DNA of 64,000 nt from an uncultured SAR86 cluster bacterium. GTDB taxonomy: Bacteria; Pseudomonadota; Gammaproteobacteria; Magnimaribacterales; D2472. Below the pieces are notes generated by a model, which saw only the letters and a list, made by a program, of their open reading frames with translations, ran no database searches and was not told where the DNA came from. The stretch lies in NCBI GenBank assembly GCA_902631785.1, contig CACOZT010000002.1, positions 82,996-146,995 on the forward strand, in the 5' to 3' direction. The translations under genes and the position numbers were made by a program. Positions 40,943 through 50,637 of the stretch are shown here, piece after piece; within the stretch, counting starts at the first letter, position 1; every line of letters begins with the position of its first letter.

Positions 40943-41947
40943 CTAACTTAAAACAATTGAGGGTTCAATTTCTAGGCTTACATTAAAAGTATCAAAAACT
41001 TGCTGCTTTATATGATCTGCGAAATCTATAACATTATGTTGACTAGCATTTTTATTTGTAACTATTACAAGAGAATGATTTTTATATATCTCAACGTTGT
41101 CAAATTTTTTTAAATCATTTTTAATTAATTCAATAAGCCTTGCTGATCCAACTTTAACTTTAGAAGAATCGATCTCCCATAGAACCAAATCATCAAATGA
41201 AAATTTATTTGTCTTAATATTTTTTTTATTCATAACAGTATTTTTAAAAAAGCTACCTACATTTGGCACTACCGATGGATCGGGTAAGGTAAAAGACCTA
41301 ATACTTGTTATCATCTTTGATACATCATGCGTGGTCATATTTTTTGGATTTATATTGTTATTGGTCATGTATTTTTTAACTGACTCATAAGTTAGGTTAT
41401 GTTCTTGACATATGTCTGTATGAAAATCTATGTTATATATCACAAAATTATTATCTTTAAATATTGAATGCCTATAGGAAAAATAACAATCGTCTTTACT
41501 TAAAGTACTGAATTTATTGTTGATGTAATCATAGCAGTCAACACTCTTGATTAAATTTGAAACCTCCTGGCCGTAAGCTCCTATATTTTGAATAGGTGCA
41601 GCTCCAACACTACCAGGAATAGAGGATAAATTTTCAAATCCCATGATATTGTTATTAATTGTAAAATTTACAAACTCATGCCAATTAACCGAAGAGCCAG
41701 CTGAGATAGTATTATCTGTTTTATTAATATTAATATTTGTAAAGTTGGGTTTTACAACAATACCTTGATAAAAGTCTGGTAAGACAACGTTTGTTCCTTC
41801 ACCTATAACAAGCACAGGTGCGTCCTTAGATTTTACAAATTTATGAAATTCAATAAAATCATCCTTATCATTTAGTTCGATGTAGCAATCTGCAATAGAG
41901 TTTATTTGTAATGAATTACTGATTAATTTTTTATTATAAATTTTCAT
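40943..41947 (-). CDS. murB: UDP-N-acetylenolpyruvoylglucosamine reductase
   Basis: VLVIGEGTNVVLPDFYQGIVV, GFENLSSIPGSVGAAPIQNIGAYGQE, YRHSIFKD, VPNVGSFFKNT. Confidence 0.95.
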   Translation of the reverse strand: MKIYNKKLISNSLQINSIADCYIELNDKDDFIEFHKFVKSKDAPVLVIGEGTNVVLPDFYQGIVVKPNFTNININKTDNTISAGSSVNWHEFVNFTINNNIMGFENLSSIPGSVGAAPIQNIGAYGQEVSNLIKSVDCYDYINNKFSTLSKDDCYFSYRHSIFKDNNFVIYNIDFHTDICQEHNLTYESVKKYMTNNNINPKNMTTHDVSKMITSIRSFTLPDPSVVPNVGSFFKNTVMNKKNIKTNKFSFDDLVLWEIDSSKVKVGSARLIELIKNDLKKFDNVEIYKNHSLVIVTNKNASQHNVIDFADHIKQQVFDTFNVSLEIEPSIVLS

Positions 41948-42653
41948 TTTTTAAAAAATTAAGAGCATTTTCAACATCCTCTTGAGTGTCAATACCATTA
42001 GGAATTTGTTCGTCATATTCAGATACATATATAGAATAATTATTTTCAAGAAATCTTAGCTGCTCTAGCTTTAAAGACAATTCGCTTTTAGTTGGTTTTA
42101 ATTTTACTAATTCATTTAATGTTTTGAATGAATATCCATAAATGCCTATATGTCGTTTTGGATCTTCTATGTTGCCAGTTCTTACAAAATTTGTTGCATA
42201 ACCGTTCATATCGGTTTCGACTAAAACACAATTTTGGTTTGTTAGTTCATAATCTGATTTTATTAATGTTGAAACTGTAATCACATCACACTGATTTTTG
42301 TGATATTCATTTATTACTTTAATTACTAGATCACTTGGTATAAATGGCTCATCACCCTGAAGATTGAGAATTAATGTGTCCTCATCTAAATCTAACTTTG
42401 TAGCTGCTTCACAAATTCTATCTGTACCAGAAATGTGTTCAGATGATGTCATTATCACATTCTTTGAAATCTCAAATACATTTTGCTTAATTAAATTTGA
42501 ATCAGTTGCAACATAAGTATTTTCAGTGATACTTAATGCATTCAAAACTGCTCTTTGGATTATTGATTTGCCTTGAAGGTCTATCAAAGGTTTATTTTTT
42601 AATCTGGTAGAGCCAATTCTTGAAGGAATTAGAATAAACGTATTTTTGATCAT
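41934..42653 (-). CDS. kdsB: 3-deoxy-manno-octulosonate cytidylyltransferase
   Basis: FILIPSRIGSTRLKNKPLIDLQGKSIIQRA, LILNLQGDEPFIP, RHIGIYGYSF, KLEQLRFLENN. Confidence 0.95.
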   Translation of the reverse strand: MIKNTFILIPSRIGSTRLKNKPLIDLQGKSIIQRAVLNALSITENTYVATDSNLIKQNVFEISKNVIMTSSEHISGTDRICEAATKLDLDEDTLILNLQGDEPFIPSDLVIKVINEYHKNQCDVITVSTLIKSDYELTNQNCVLVETDMNGYATNFVRTGNIEDPKRHIGIYGYSFKTLNELVKLKPTKSELSLKLEQLRFLENNYSIYVSEYDEQIPNGIDTQEDVENALNFLKNENL

Positions 42654-42654
42654 A

Positions 42655-45414
42655 TTATGAAATCAATTTAAGTTTTTTATCTAAACTATCAATAAATTTA
42701 CTATTTAAGTCTGCATCAATTTTTAAATACCAAATTTTATTATTATCAAAATCTTTACATTTCGAAGCATCTTTTTCTGTCATAACTATTGGTAAATGAT
42801 CTAAATAAAAAATGTCACTAGATAAGAAATTATGATGATCAGGAAAAGGATGACGAATTATGTCAAATCCTAACTTATCTAAAAGGTCAAAAAACCTTCC
42901 AGGATTACCAAGTCCAGCAACAGCATGAACTTGCTTATGCATTGGCCAATTCTCTATAGAATATGATTTTCCAGATTTCAAATGAACAAACTTTGTTGGA
43001 CTAATATTCATTAAATACTCACCCTCTTCTGTTGGCCCACTATTATTTACAATAAAATCAACAGTATCTATTCTTTTAGATGATTCTCTTAATGGTCCAG
43101 CAGGAAAAGTTAAATTATTTCCAAATCGTCTTTTTCCATCAATAACCGCAATTTCAACTTGTCGACCCATTTTATAATGCTGAAGTCCATCATCCGAAAT
43201 AATTACGTCACAGTCATGGTTTTTCGAGAGTTTTTTTACAGCTCTGACTCTATTTTTATCAATATAAAAAGGGACATCTAACTTAGCTAAAATCTGAGCC
43301 TCATCTCCAGTATGTTTTACAGGAGTTTCACTTGTTACTTGAAGAGTTTCTTTAAATTTACCTCCATATCCCCTGCTTACAATTCCAGGTTTATAACCTT
43401 TATTTTTTAATTCAGTGACAATATATTTAACTAGTGGAGTTTTTCCAGTTCCTCCAATTGTTAAATTTCCAACAACTACAATTGGAACCTCAGATTTAAA
43501 GGATGTAATTTTATTAGTAAGAAACCTTTTTCTTCTGAGAGAGGTTAAATATGAAAAAATGAGAGAAAAAGGATAAAGAAGATATAGCCATAAACTTTTT
43601 TTATACCAACTATCAACTACAAAGCTTGTTGAATCATCATCTACATATTCAGGCATGAAAAGTTGAACAGATTTTGAGGTTCTGCTTTTTGTAACTGGCG
43701 AGTCTTCAAATTTATTTTTATAAAGTGAATGATAGACTGCTTTATTTTCGATTAATTCTTTATGAGTGCCTGTTTCTACGATTGAACCATTATCAAGAAC
43801 AATAATTTTTGAGGCATTTTCAATGGTTGATAATCTATGCGCAATAACAATTGTTGTTCTATCAGTAATTAACTTTTCCAAAGCCTCTTGAACAATTAAT
43901 TCTGATTCTGTATCTAATGCAGAAGTTGCCTCATCCAGTATGATTATTGGTGAATCTTTGTAAAATGCTCTTGCTATAGCAAGCCTTTGTCTTTGTCCAC
44001 CTGATAACAAAACACCATCATCACCAATTTCGGACTCATAGCCTTCAGGTAGATTTTCAATAAATTCAGAGCAACCTGATAATCTTGCTGATTCCTTTAA
44101 TTTTTCTACATCAATTTCGTCATCACCATATGCAATATTTTTTGAGATTGTGTCATTAAATAATGAGGGAGATTGATTAACAATTGATATTTGAGATCTT
44201 AGATGATCTAAAGAAAAATCATTTACTGAAATTCCATCAATTAAAATTTCGCCTGATGAGTGGTTGTAAAATCTAGGTATCAAATTAGCAATTGTTGATT
44301 TACCAGAACCAGATTTACCAACAATCGCAACTGTTTCATTTTTATTTATTGAAAGATTTATATCGTTAAGAATTTGTCCACCAGTTTCATAAGAAAAACT
44401 TACATTGTTAAATTCAATATTTCCTTCAATTTTATCTTTGATTTCACCAAGATCAGTTTCAATATCTTGATCAAGTTGTTCAAAAATTTCATTAGCTGCT
44501 GCTAAACCCTTTTGAACGATGATATTAATATTTGATAATTGCCTAATTGGTTTTGCCATTAAGCCTGCAGCTGTAAAAAATGCAACAAAAGTCTCTGCAT
44601 CGAGTGAAATACCTAACTGAGCTCCCAATGCAAAATAAGCAACTATTGATAGAGAAATAGATACAAGCACCTGAATTATAGGAGTTGCCATATTTCCGGT
44701 AGCTTCAAGCTTAAGATTTTGATTTTTGTTTGATGTATTTGCCTCTAAAAATCTTGAATTTTCATAATCCTGCGCATTAAAACTTTTAATTTCAACATGT
44801 CCGTCTACTGCCTCAGAGGCTATATGCGTGACATCTCCCATGGCTGTTTGTATTTTCTTTGCAAGTTTTTTTAATCTCTTGCCTGCAACATATACTATCA
44901 ATGCTATTAATGGAGCCGTACCAATTAATAAAAGAGTGAGTTTAAAATTTAAAATCATTAAATATATAAATAATCCAATTAATAAAAAACCCTCTCTGAT
45001 TAGTGTCTTAACTGCATTTGAAGCTGCGCCAGAAACTTGTGTAGTTGTAAATGTAATTCTGTTAATGAGTTGTCCTGACTGATTTGCATCAAAATATGAT
45101 TTTGGAAGATCATGAAGTTTTTGAAATAATTCTGCACGTAAATCATGTACGATACCGAAACCAACTCTGGACATGAAGTAATTTCCAACAAAAAATCCAA
45201 CCCCTCTTCCTAGTGCAATTAATATAAGAGAAAGTGCAAGGAAAGAGCTAAAGTTTTCTTCTTCTGAATTAATGAAGCCGATAATTCTTCTTATCCATTC
45301 AACAGCTGCAATATCAGCAAAAGCAAAGCTTATAAATCCAATAACACTTATAAAGAAAGACCATTTATATCTAAATGTATAACCAAGTAGCCTTTTTAAA
45401 CTTCCAGTTTTCAT
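42655..45414 (-). CDS. msbA-lpxK: Single-ORF fusion: lipid A export ABC transporter MsbA (N-terminal) + tetraacyldisaccharide 4'-kinase LpxK (C-terminal)
   Basis: 919 aa; MsbA TM domain plus VAIVGKSGSGKSTIANLIPRFY Walker A and LLSGGQRQRLAIARAF signature; then LpxK SWYKKSLWLYLLYPFSLIFSYLTSLRR, VVVGNLTIGGTGKTPLVKYIV, HHNFLSSDI, MTEKDASKC; no in-frame stop between. Confidence 0.93.
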   Translation of the reverse strand: MKTGSLKRLLGYTFRYKWSFFISVIGFISFAFADIAAVEWIRRIIGFINSEEENFSSFLALSLILIALGRGVGFFVGNYFMSRVGFGIVHDLRAELFQKLHDLPKSYFDANQSGQLINRITFTTTQVSGAASNAVKTLIREGFLLIGLFIYLMILNFKLTLLLIGTAPLIALIVYVAGKRLKKLAKKIQTAMGDVTHIASEAVDGHVEIKSFNAQDYENSRFLEANTSNKNQNLKLEATGNMATPIIQVLVSISLSIVAYFALGAQLGISLDAETFVAFFTAAGLMAKPIRQLSNINIIVQKGLAAANEIFEQLDQDIETDLGEIKDKIEGNIEFNNVSFSYETGGQILNDINLSINKNETVAIVGKSGSGKSTIANLIPRFYNHSSGEILIDGISVNDFSLDHLRSQISIVNQSPSLFNDTISKNIAYGDDEIDVEKLKESARLSGCSEFIENLPEGYESEIGDDGVLLSGGQRQRLAIARAFYKDSPIIILDEATSALDTESELIVQEALEKLITDRTTIVIAHRLSTIENASKIIVLDNGSIVETGTHKELIENKAVYHSLYKNKFEDSPVTKSRTSKSVQLFMPEYVDDDSTSFVVDSWYKKSLWLYLLYPFSLIFSYLTSLRRKRFLTNKITSFKSEVPIVVVGNLTIGGTGKTPLVKYIVTELKNKGYKPGIVSRGYGGKFKETLQVTSETPVKHTGDEAQILAKLDVPFYIDKNRVRAVKKLSKNHDCDVIISDDGLQHYKMGRQVEIAVIDGKRRFGNNLTFPAGPLRESSKRIDTVDFIVNNSGPTEEGEYLMNISPTKFVHLKSGKSYSIENWPMHKQVHAVAGLGNPGRFFDLLDKLGFDIIRHPFPDHHNFLSSDIFYLDHLPIVMTEKDASKCKDFDNNKIWYLKIDADLNSKFIDSLDKKLKLIS

Positions 45415-45815
45415 TTTTCAATAGTTCTTATTTGAACTTCACTAAATCCATATTTATTTAATATATCCATCACTGTAACAACCCATATATGCAAACTATC
45501 AGATTCAGCACTCAGAATTAATGCATCACCATTATTTTCTAATTCAAAAATAGCTTGCTCTAAATCATCAATATTATCTATATTAAAAACTTTATTATTA
45601 ATAAATATAGATCCGTTATTAATTATTACAATCTCATTAGAGCTTTGGACAGTTTTATATTGAAATGATTCAGTTTTTGGAAGTTCCAAAGAAAGAAATT
45701 GAGAATCACCAACTTTTGAAGTGACTACAAAAAATATTACTAATAGAAATACTATATCAATTAAAGGCGTTATTTCTATTGAAAATGATGATTTGTTATC
45801 TGAAATAAATTTCAT
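45411..45815 (-). CDS. exbD: ExbD/TolR-family biopolymer transport protein
   Basis: SIEITPLIDIVFLLVIFFVVTSK. Confidence 0.92.
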   Translation of the reverse strand: MKFISDNKSSFSIEITPLIDIVFLLVIFFVVTSKVGDSQFLSLELPKTESFQYKTVQSSNEIVIINNGSIFINNKVFNIDNIDDLEQAIFELENNGDALILSAESDSLHIWVVTVMDILNKYGFSEVQIRTIEK

Positions 45816-46411
45816 TTGTTTATTACATCAATAAAACCAGATACTTCTTTTTGAAGATTTATTAACAAGTATTTAATTTTTTGTTCAAAGTATTTATGAA
45901 GCACTAATCCAGGAACGGCAATTAGTAATCCAAATGCAGTAGTAATTAATGCTTGCGAAATACCTGCAGCCAGTAAATCAGGATTTGCACCTGAGGTTTC
46001 TGTTAACCCAGTAAATGCTTTAATCATACCTACAACAGTACCTAATAATCCTAAAAGAGGACTTATTGTTGCAAGAGTGCCTAGCATTGTAAGATTTCTT
46101 TCTAAACTATATTTAACTTCTATTGCTTTTTCTTCTATTTTTGACTCTAAGTTTTCTCGCTGAAGATCTTTATACTTTAAGCAATTTATCAACAAAAAAC
46201 CAAGAGATGAGAGACTAGAAATTTCTAAAGCTTGTTTTTTTGACATTAAGTCATTTTTTACTAAATTCATAATTTGATTTGAGAGACCTTTTGGTGAAAC
46301 TAATCTATTTTGCAGAAACCAAGATCTCTCTATTGAAATTGTAATTATCAGCACGCTACATGCTAATAATGGCCACATGAAAGGCCCACCAGCAGTTATA
46401 AATTCATTCAT
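45812..46411 (-). CDS. exbB: MotA/TolQ/ExbB proton channel family protein
   Basis: LTMLGTLATISPLLGLLGTVVGMIKAF, ISQALITTAFGLLIAVPGLVLHKYF. Confidence 0.93.
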   Translation of the reverse strand: MNEFITAGGPFMWPLLACSVLIITISIERSWFLQNRLVSPKGLSNQIMNLVKNDLMSKKQALEISSLSSLGFLLINCLKYKDLQRENLESKIEEKAIEVKYSLERNLTMLGTLATISPLLGLLGTVVGMIKAFTGLTETSGANPDLLAAGISQALITTAFGLLIAVPGLVLHKYFEQKIKYLLINLQKEVSGFIDVINK

Positions 46412-47084
46412 TGTTAATACTCAAATTAGAATTTTCTAATGTATATACTTTATCAAATAATTTAATAAACTCATTATCGTGAGTCGCTGTGATTAAAGCA
46501 ACATCATATTTTTTTGATATATCAAAAATTAGGTTTTGAATATTAGCTGAATTTTCTATATCAAGATTTCCTGTTGGTTCATCTAAAAACAAAAATTTTG
46601 GATTATTGATTATAGCTCTTGCAATGGCTGCTCTTTGTTTTTCTCCGCCAGACAATTTCCACGGTAAGTGATCTTTTCTTTTGTAAATATCTATTGATTT
46701 CATTAAGTCTTTTGCAATAGCCTTACTTGAAGCATTCAAAGATTTTTTTAATATAAGCGGCATGTGAATATTCTCTTCAATAGTTAAATCATCTAATAAG
46801 TGATGAAATTGATAAACAAAACCAAAGTTGTTTAATCTTATTTTACTAAGATCATTTTTAGATAATTCTGTAAAATTTTGATGGTCTAGTGAAATTTCTC
46901 CTGAAGTAGGTTTGTCTAATCCAGCAAGTATGTGAAGTAAAGAAGACTTGCCAGCTCCTGAAATACCTGTAATGGCAATAGTATCAGTCTGATTAACAGT
47001 TAAATTAATATTGTTTAAAACATTCAAAACATCATCACCAATTTCAAAAGATTTAGTAATATTGTTACAAGTTAGTTTACTCAT
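46404..47084 (-). CDS. lolD: Lipoprotein-releasing ABC transporter ATP-binding protein
   Basis: ITGISGAGKSSLLHILAGLDKPTSGEI, LNNFGFVYQFHHLLDDLTIEENI, LSGGEKQRAAIARAI. Confidence 0.95.
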   Translation of the reverse strand: MSKLTCNNITKSFEIGDDVLNVLNNINLTVNQTDTIAITGISGAGKSSLLHILAGLDKPTSGEISLDHQNFTELSKNDLSKIRLNNFGFVYQFHHLLDDLTIEENIHMPLILKKSLNASSKAIAKDLMKSIDIYKRKDHLPWKLSGGEKQRAAIARAIINNPKFLFLDEPTGNLDIENSANIQNLIFDISKKYDVALITATHDNEFIKLFDKVYTLENSNLSINNE

Positions 47085-48309
47085 GTCTTAAAATTTCTAC
47101 AGGATTGAGTCGTACCGCTCTTAAAGATGGAATTAATGATGAAATGATACTTATTAAAAATGAAACTAGGCAAATCAAAAATATCTGAGCAGTGTTTATA
47201 TAATATGGAAAATAATTAATAAAATATGCTTCAAGGAGATTTCTATCAAGAATAGTTTCTATAATAGAAATAAAGTTGTTCAGGTTATATATCAAAATAA
47301 ATCCTAATAATATACCCATAAAAATACCTATAAAACTAACCATTATTCCCTGAGTAAAAAATATTAATATTATTTGCTTATTGCTTGCGCCAAGGGTTAA
47401 AAGAATTCCAATCTCTCTTTCTTTCGACTTTACCGTCATTACAACAGTAGATAAAACAAGTATTGAAGCAACAGCAACGATTAGAAATAACATTAAACTT
47501 ATTAATAATTTCTCAAACTTAATTGCCTCAAAAAGGGTTCCATGGGTCTTCTTCCACGAAGTATAAGTTAAATTATTATCATTAATATCATTCAATGCAT
47601 TTTGAGTAATAAGATCTGCACTGAATAAATTATTGGTTTTTATTCTAATACTAGTTGTTTGGAATGAGTTTAGATTTTTTATTTTTTGAGCAGTTGAGTG
47701 TGAAATCAATGTTAAATATTGATCTATTTCAGTTTTTAACTCATATATACCAACTATCTCTAAGCTTACTGATCTTGGAAAAGATCCAATTAAAGTTGTT
47801 TTAATATCTGCAGTAGTGATATTAATTTCATCACCAACATATGCGCCTATTTGTGCTGCAAGCAATGAACCAATAATAATTGAATTATCTTTATTAAGAT
47901 CATTTAAACTACCAAGAAGCATATACTCTGGAATAATCGATAAATATTTTTCTTTAGACGGATCAACCCCGATTATCGAAACACCCTTAGTTTCGTAGGC
48001 AGATGAAATTATTCCTTCTATATTTATATATGCTGATGCTTCAAGTACATCTGAATTTTTTTTTACATTGATAATTAGATTTTCATAATTATCAATTGGC
48101 TCAACTGATGTAATTACTGAGTGAGGAATAACGCCAAGAATCCTGTCTTCAAGCTCTTTTTCAAACCCATTCATGACAGAAGTGACAACTATTAAGCTTG
48201 AAATACCTATTGAAAGGCCAATTATTGCCAATAAGGTTGTAAAAGAAAATGTACCTCCTCTATTAGATCTAAGGTATTTATAACCTAATTTCAGAGATAT
48301 AGAAGACAC
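47077..48309 (-). CDS. Lipoprotein-releasing ABC transporter permease (LolC/LolE family)
   Basis: LGYKYLRSNRGGTFSFTTLLAIIGLSIGISSLIVVTSVMNGFEKELEDRILG; RLNPVEILRHE C-terminus. Confidence 0.93.
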   Translation of the reverse strand: MSSISLKLGYKYLRSNRGGTFSFTTLLAIIGLSIGISSLIVVTSVMNGFEKELEDRILGVIPHSVITSVEPIDNYENLIINVKKNSDVLEASAYINIEGIISSAYETKGVSIIGVDPSKEKYLSIIPEYMLLGSLNDLNKDNSIIIGSLLAAQIGAYVGDEINITTADIKTTLIGSFPRSVSLEIVGIYELKTEIDQYLTLISHSTAQKIKNLNSFQTTSIRIKTNNLFSADLITQNALNDINDNNLTYTSWKKTHGTLFEAIKFEKLLISLMLFLIVAVASILVLSTVVMTVKSKEREIGILLTLGASNKQIILIFFTQGIMVSFIGIFMGILLGFILIYNLNNFISIIETILDRNLLEAYFINYFPYYINTAQIFLICLVSFLISIISSLIPSLRAVRLNPVEILRHE

Positions 48310-48312
48310 AAC

Positions 48313-49740
48313 TTATTTCATCAGTTGTTGTAAAACTTTCTCAATATTTCCTTTATATGGCGGTCTTACTGCATCAAAAAATTTATCTAGTTTGTAACTT
48401 ACATCCTTGAAATATGCACGAGGATTTGAGAAATTTTTAAAACCGTCAAATGATTTATATCTTCCCATTCCTGAGGGACCAACACCGCCAAAGGAAAGAT
48501 CATTTTGTTGTAAATGACTAATTACATTATTTACTGTAACGCCGCCTGATGATGTATTGTTTAAAATATTATCTTCTTCAGATTTGTCAGTTCCAAAATA
48601 ATATAGTCCTAGTGGTCTATCTTTCGAATTTATTAATTTTGTTGCTTCATCGATTTCTTCGTATTCAACAACAGGAAGTAATGGTCCGAAAATTTCTTCT
48701 TGCATAATTTTCATATCATCAGTCGTGTTAGTTACGATTGTTGGAGGCATTTTGAAAAACTCCTGTTGAGTAAAGTCTTCGTTTGCTGGATTGATTTCAT
48801 CAACTTGAGCACCTTTTTCAATAGCATCGTCAAGTAAGTCCTTTAATCTATCATAATGTTTTTCATTAATTATTGATGTGTAATCATCATTGTTTTTTAT
48901 ATCTGGGAAATATTCAGATACTGCATCTTTTGTTTCTTTGATAAATTCATCTTTTTTGTCTTTGTGGACGATAACATAATCAGGCGCTAGACAAATTTGA
49001 CCTGCATTCATAGTTTTTCCAAACATAATTCTTTTTGCTGAAGTTTTTAAATCAGCAGATTTGCCTATGACTACAGGTGACTTACCTCCAAGCTCAAGAG
49101 TGCATGGAACTAGGTTCTGTGATGCTGCATTCATAACATGCTTTGCTACTGCACCACCCCCAGTGTATAAAAGATGATCGAAATTTAATCTTGTAAATGC
49201 TTCGCCAACCTCAGGACCTCCTAAAAAAGTAGCAAATTCGTTTTGATCAAAAGATTTATCACATAGATCTTTTAACAAAGCCGACGTAACTGGTGTGTGT
49301 TCACTAGGTTTATGCATTACCTGATTGCCAGCAGCAAAAATGGACACCAAAGGTACAAATGTTAGGTTTACAGGAAAGTTCCATGGTGAGATCATACCTA
49401 CGGTACCCAGAGGTTCATATTTGATATATGATTTAGCTCCCAAAAAACCAAAAGGAAAATTTGATGATTTTTTTTCTGGTTTACTCCATTTTTTAACATT
49501 CTTAATTGCTAAATTGATGGCGGGCATTATTCCATAAACATCTGAGAGCATTGATGCATTTGTAGACCTATTTCCAAAGTCTGTATTTAAAGCATCAACA
49601 AAATCATACCTATTATCCATTATCAGAGTTTTTAATCTTTCCAATCTATCTATACGTAAATCAGTAGATGGAGATCCATTTTTAATAAAAAATTCTTTTT
49701 GTTCGTTTAGAACTTTATTCATTTCATCAAAATTACTCAT
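48313..49740 (-). CDS. Aldehyde dehydrogenase (coniferyl aldehyde dehydrogenase-like)
   Basis: GMISPWNFPVNLTFVPLVSIFAAGN, LELGGKSPVVIG, NAGQICLAPDYV, EEIFGPLLPVVEY. Confidence 0.92.
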   Translation of the reverse strand: MSNFDEMNKVLNEQKEFFIKNGSPSTDLRIDRLERLKTLIMDNRYDFVDALNTDFGNRSTNASMLSDVYGIMPAINLAIKNVKKWSKPEKKSSNFPFGFLGAKSYIKYEPLGTVGMISPWNFPVNLTFVPLVSIFAAGNQVMHKPSEHTPVTSALLKDLCDKSFDQNEFATFLGGPEVGEAFTRLNFDHLLYTGGGAVAKHVMNAASQNLVPCTLELGGKSPVVIGKSADLKTSAKRIMFGKTMNAGQICLAPDYVIVHKDKKDEFIKETKDAVSEYFPDIKNNDDYTSIINEKHYDRLKDLLDDAIEKGAQVDEINPANEDFTQQEFFKMPPTIVTNTTDDMKIMQEEIFGPLLPVVEYEEIDEATKLINSKDRPLGLYYFGTDKSEEDNILNNTSSGGVTVNNVISHLQQNDLSFGGVGPSGMGRYKSFDGFKNFSNPRAYFKDVSYKLDKFFDAVRPPYKGNIEKVLQQLMK

Positions 49741-49753
49741 AATCTAACTCCTA

Positions 49754-50626
49754 TTAACTTCTATCCGCTTTATCTTTATTGTTTGCATCTCTTATTAATT
49801 TTCTCATATTTTCCCAATCATCGTCACTTAGCTTATCTAGTTGAGAGAAAGTACCACCCCCAGTTAAGTATTGAGCTCCGTCTATGGCAATTGTTTGACC
49901 AGTTAGATAGTCACAACCATCAGCCATGAGAAAAGTAGCCAAGTTTTGCAACTCGCTCATTTGTCCAACTCTTCCAAGAGGAACTGTACTCATCATACCA
50001 TCATCCTGATTATTACCTGGATTGAGTCTCTCCCATGCTCCTTTAGTTGGAAATGGACCTGGAGCAATTCCATTAACTTTAATACCATATTTACCCCACT
50101 CTGCAGCCAAAGATTGTGTCATAGCATTAATACCAGATTTTGACATTGCAGAAGGAACAACATATGGTGAACCGGTCCAAATCCATGTTGTCAAAATATT
50201 AATGATCGAACCCTTTGTAGATGTTTCAATCCATCTCTTTCCAACAGAATGGGTCATATAAAAAGTTCCATGGAATACAATATTTGCTATCGCATCAAAA
50301 CCTTTATGAGATAAATCCTTGGTAGGTGAAATAAAATTTCCAGCAGCATTATTGACCAAACCATCTAGAGGACTTTCATCAAAAATTGATTGAACATAAT
50401 CATCTACATCTTTCGAAGCTCTAATATCGAGTGTTTGATAATTTACTTTTCTATTAAATTTTTCACTAATTTCATCGGCTGTTTCTTTTAAAACATTTTC
50501 TCTTCTTCCACATATGAACAAATCAGCACCATGTTCAGCAAAATGATTGGCCATCTCCTTTCCAAGACCAGTACCACCGCCAGTTATTAGAATTCTTTTA
50601 TTTTGTAATAAATCTTTTTTAAACAT
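49754..50626 (-). CDS. SDR-family oxidoreductase (2,4-dienoyl-CoA reductase-like)
   Basis: ILITGGGTGLGKEMA, VNNAAGNFISP, YVVPSAMSKSGINAMTQSLAAEWGKYGIKVNGIAPGPF. Confidence 0.9.
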   Translation of the reverse strand: MFKKDLLQNKRILITGGGTGLGKEMANHFAEHGADLFICGRRENVLKETADEISEKFNRKVNYQTLDIRASKDVDDYVQSIFDESPLDGLVNNAAGNFISPTKDLSHKGFDAIANIVFHGTFYMTHSVGKRWIETSTKGSIINILTTWIWTGSPYVVPSAMSKSGINAMTQSLAAEWGKYGIKVNGIAPGPFPTKGAWERLNPGNNQDDGMMSTVPLGRVGQMSELQNLATFLMADGCDYLTGQTIAIDGAQYLTGGGTFSQLDKLSDDDWENMRKLIRDANNKDKADRS

Positions 50627-50637
50627 TTGTAAATTCC

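Noticed and set aside
45411-46411. exbB/exbD between lolD and msbA as an unusual insertion
   Set aside because: This order is familiar in Gammaproteobacteria such as Pseudomonas; only the downstream msbA-lpxK fusion stands out.
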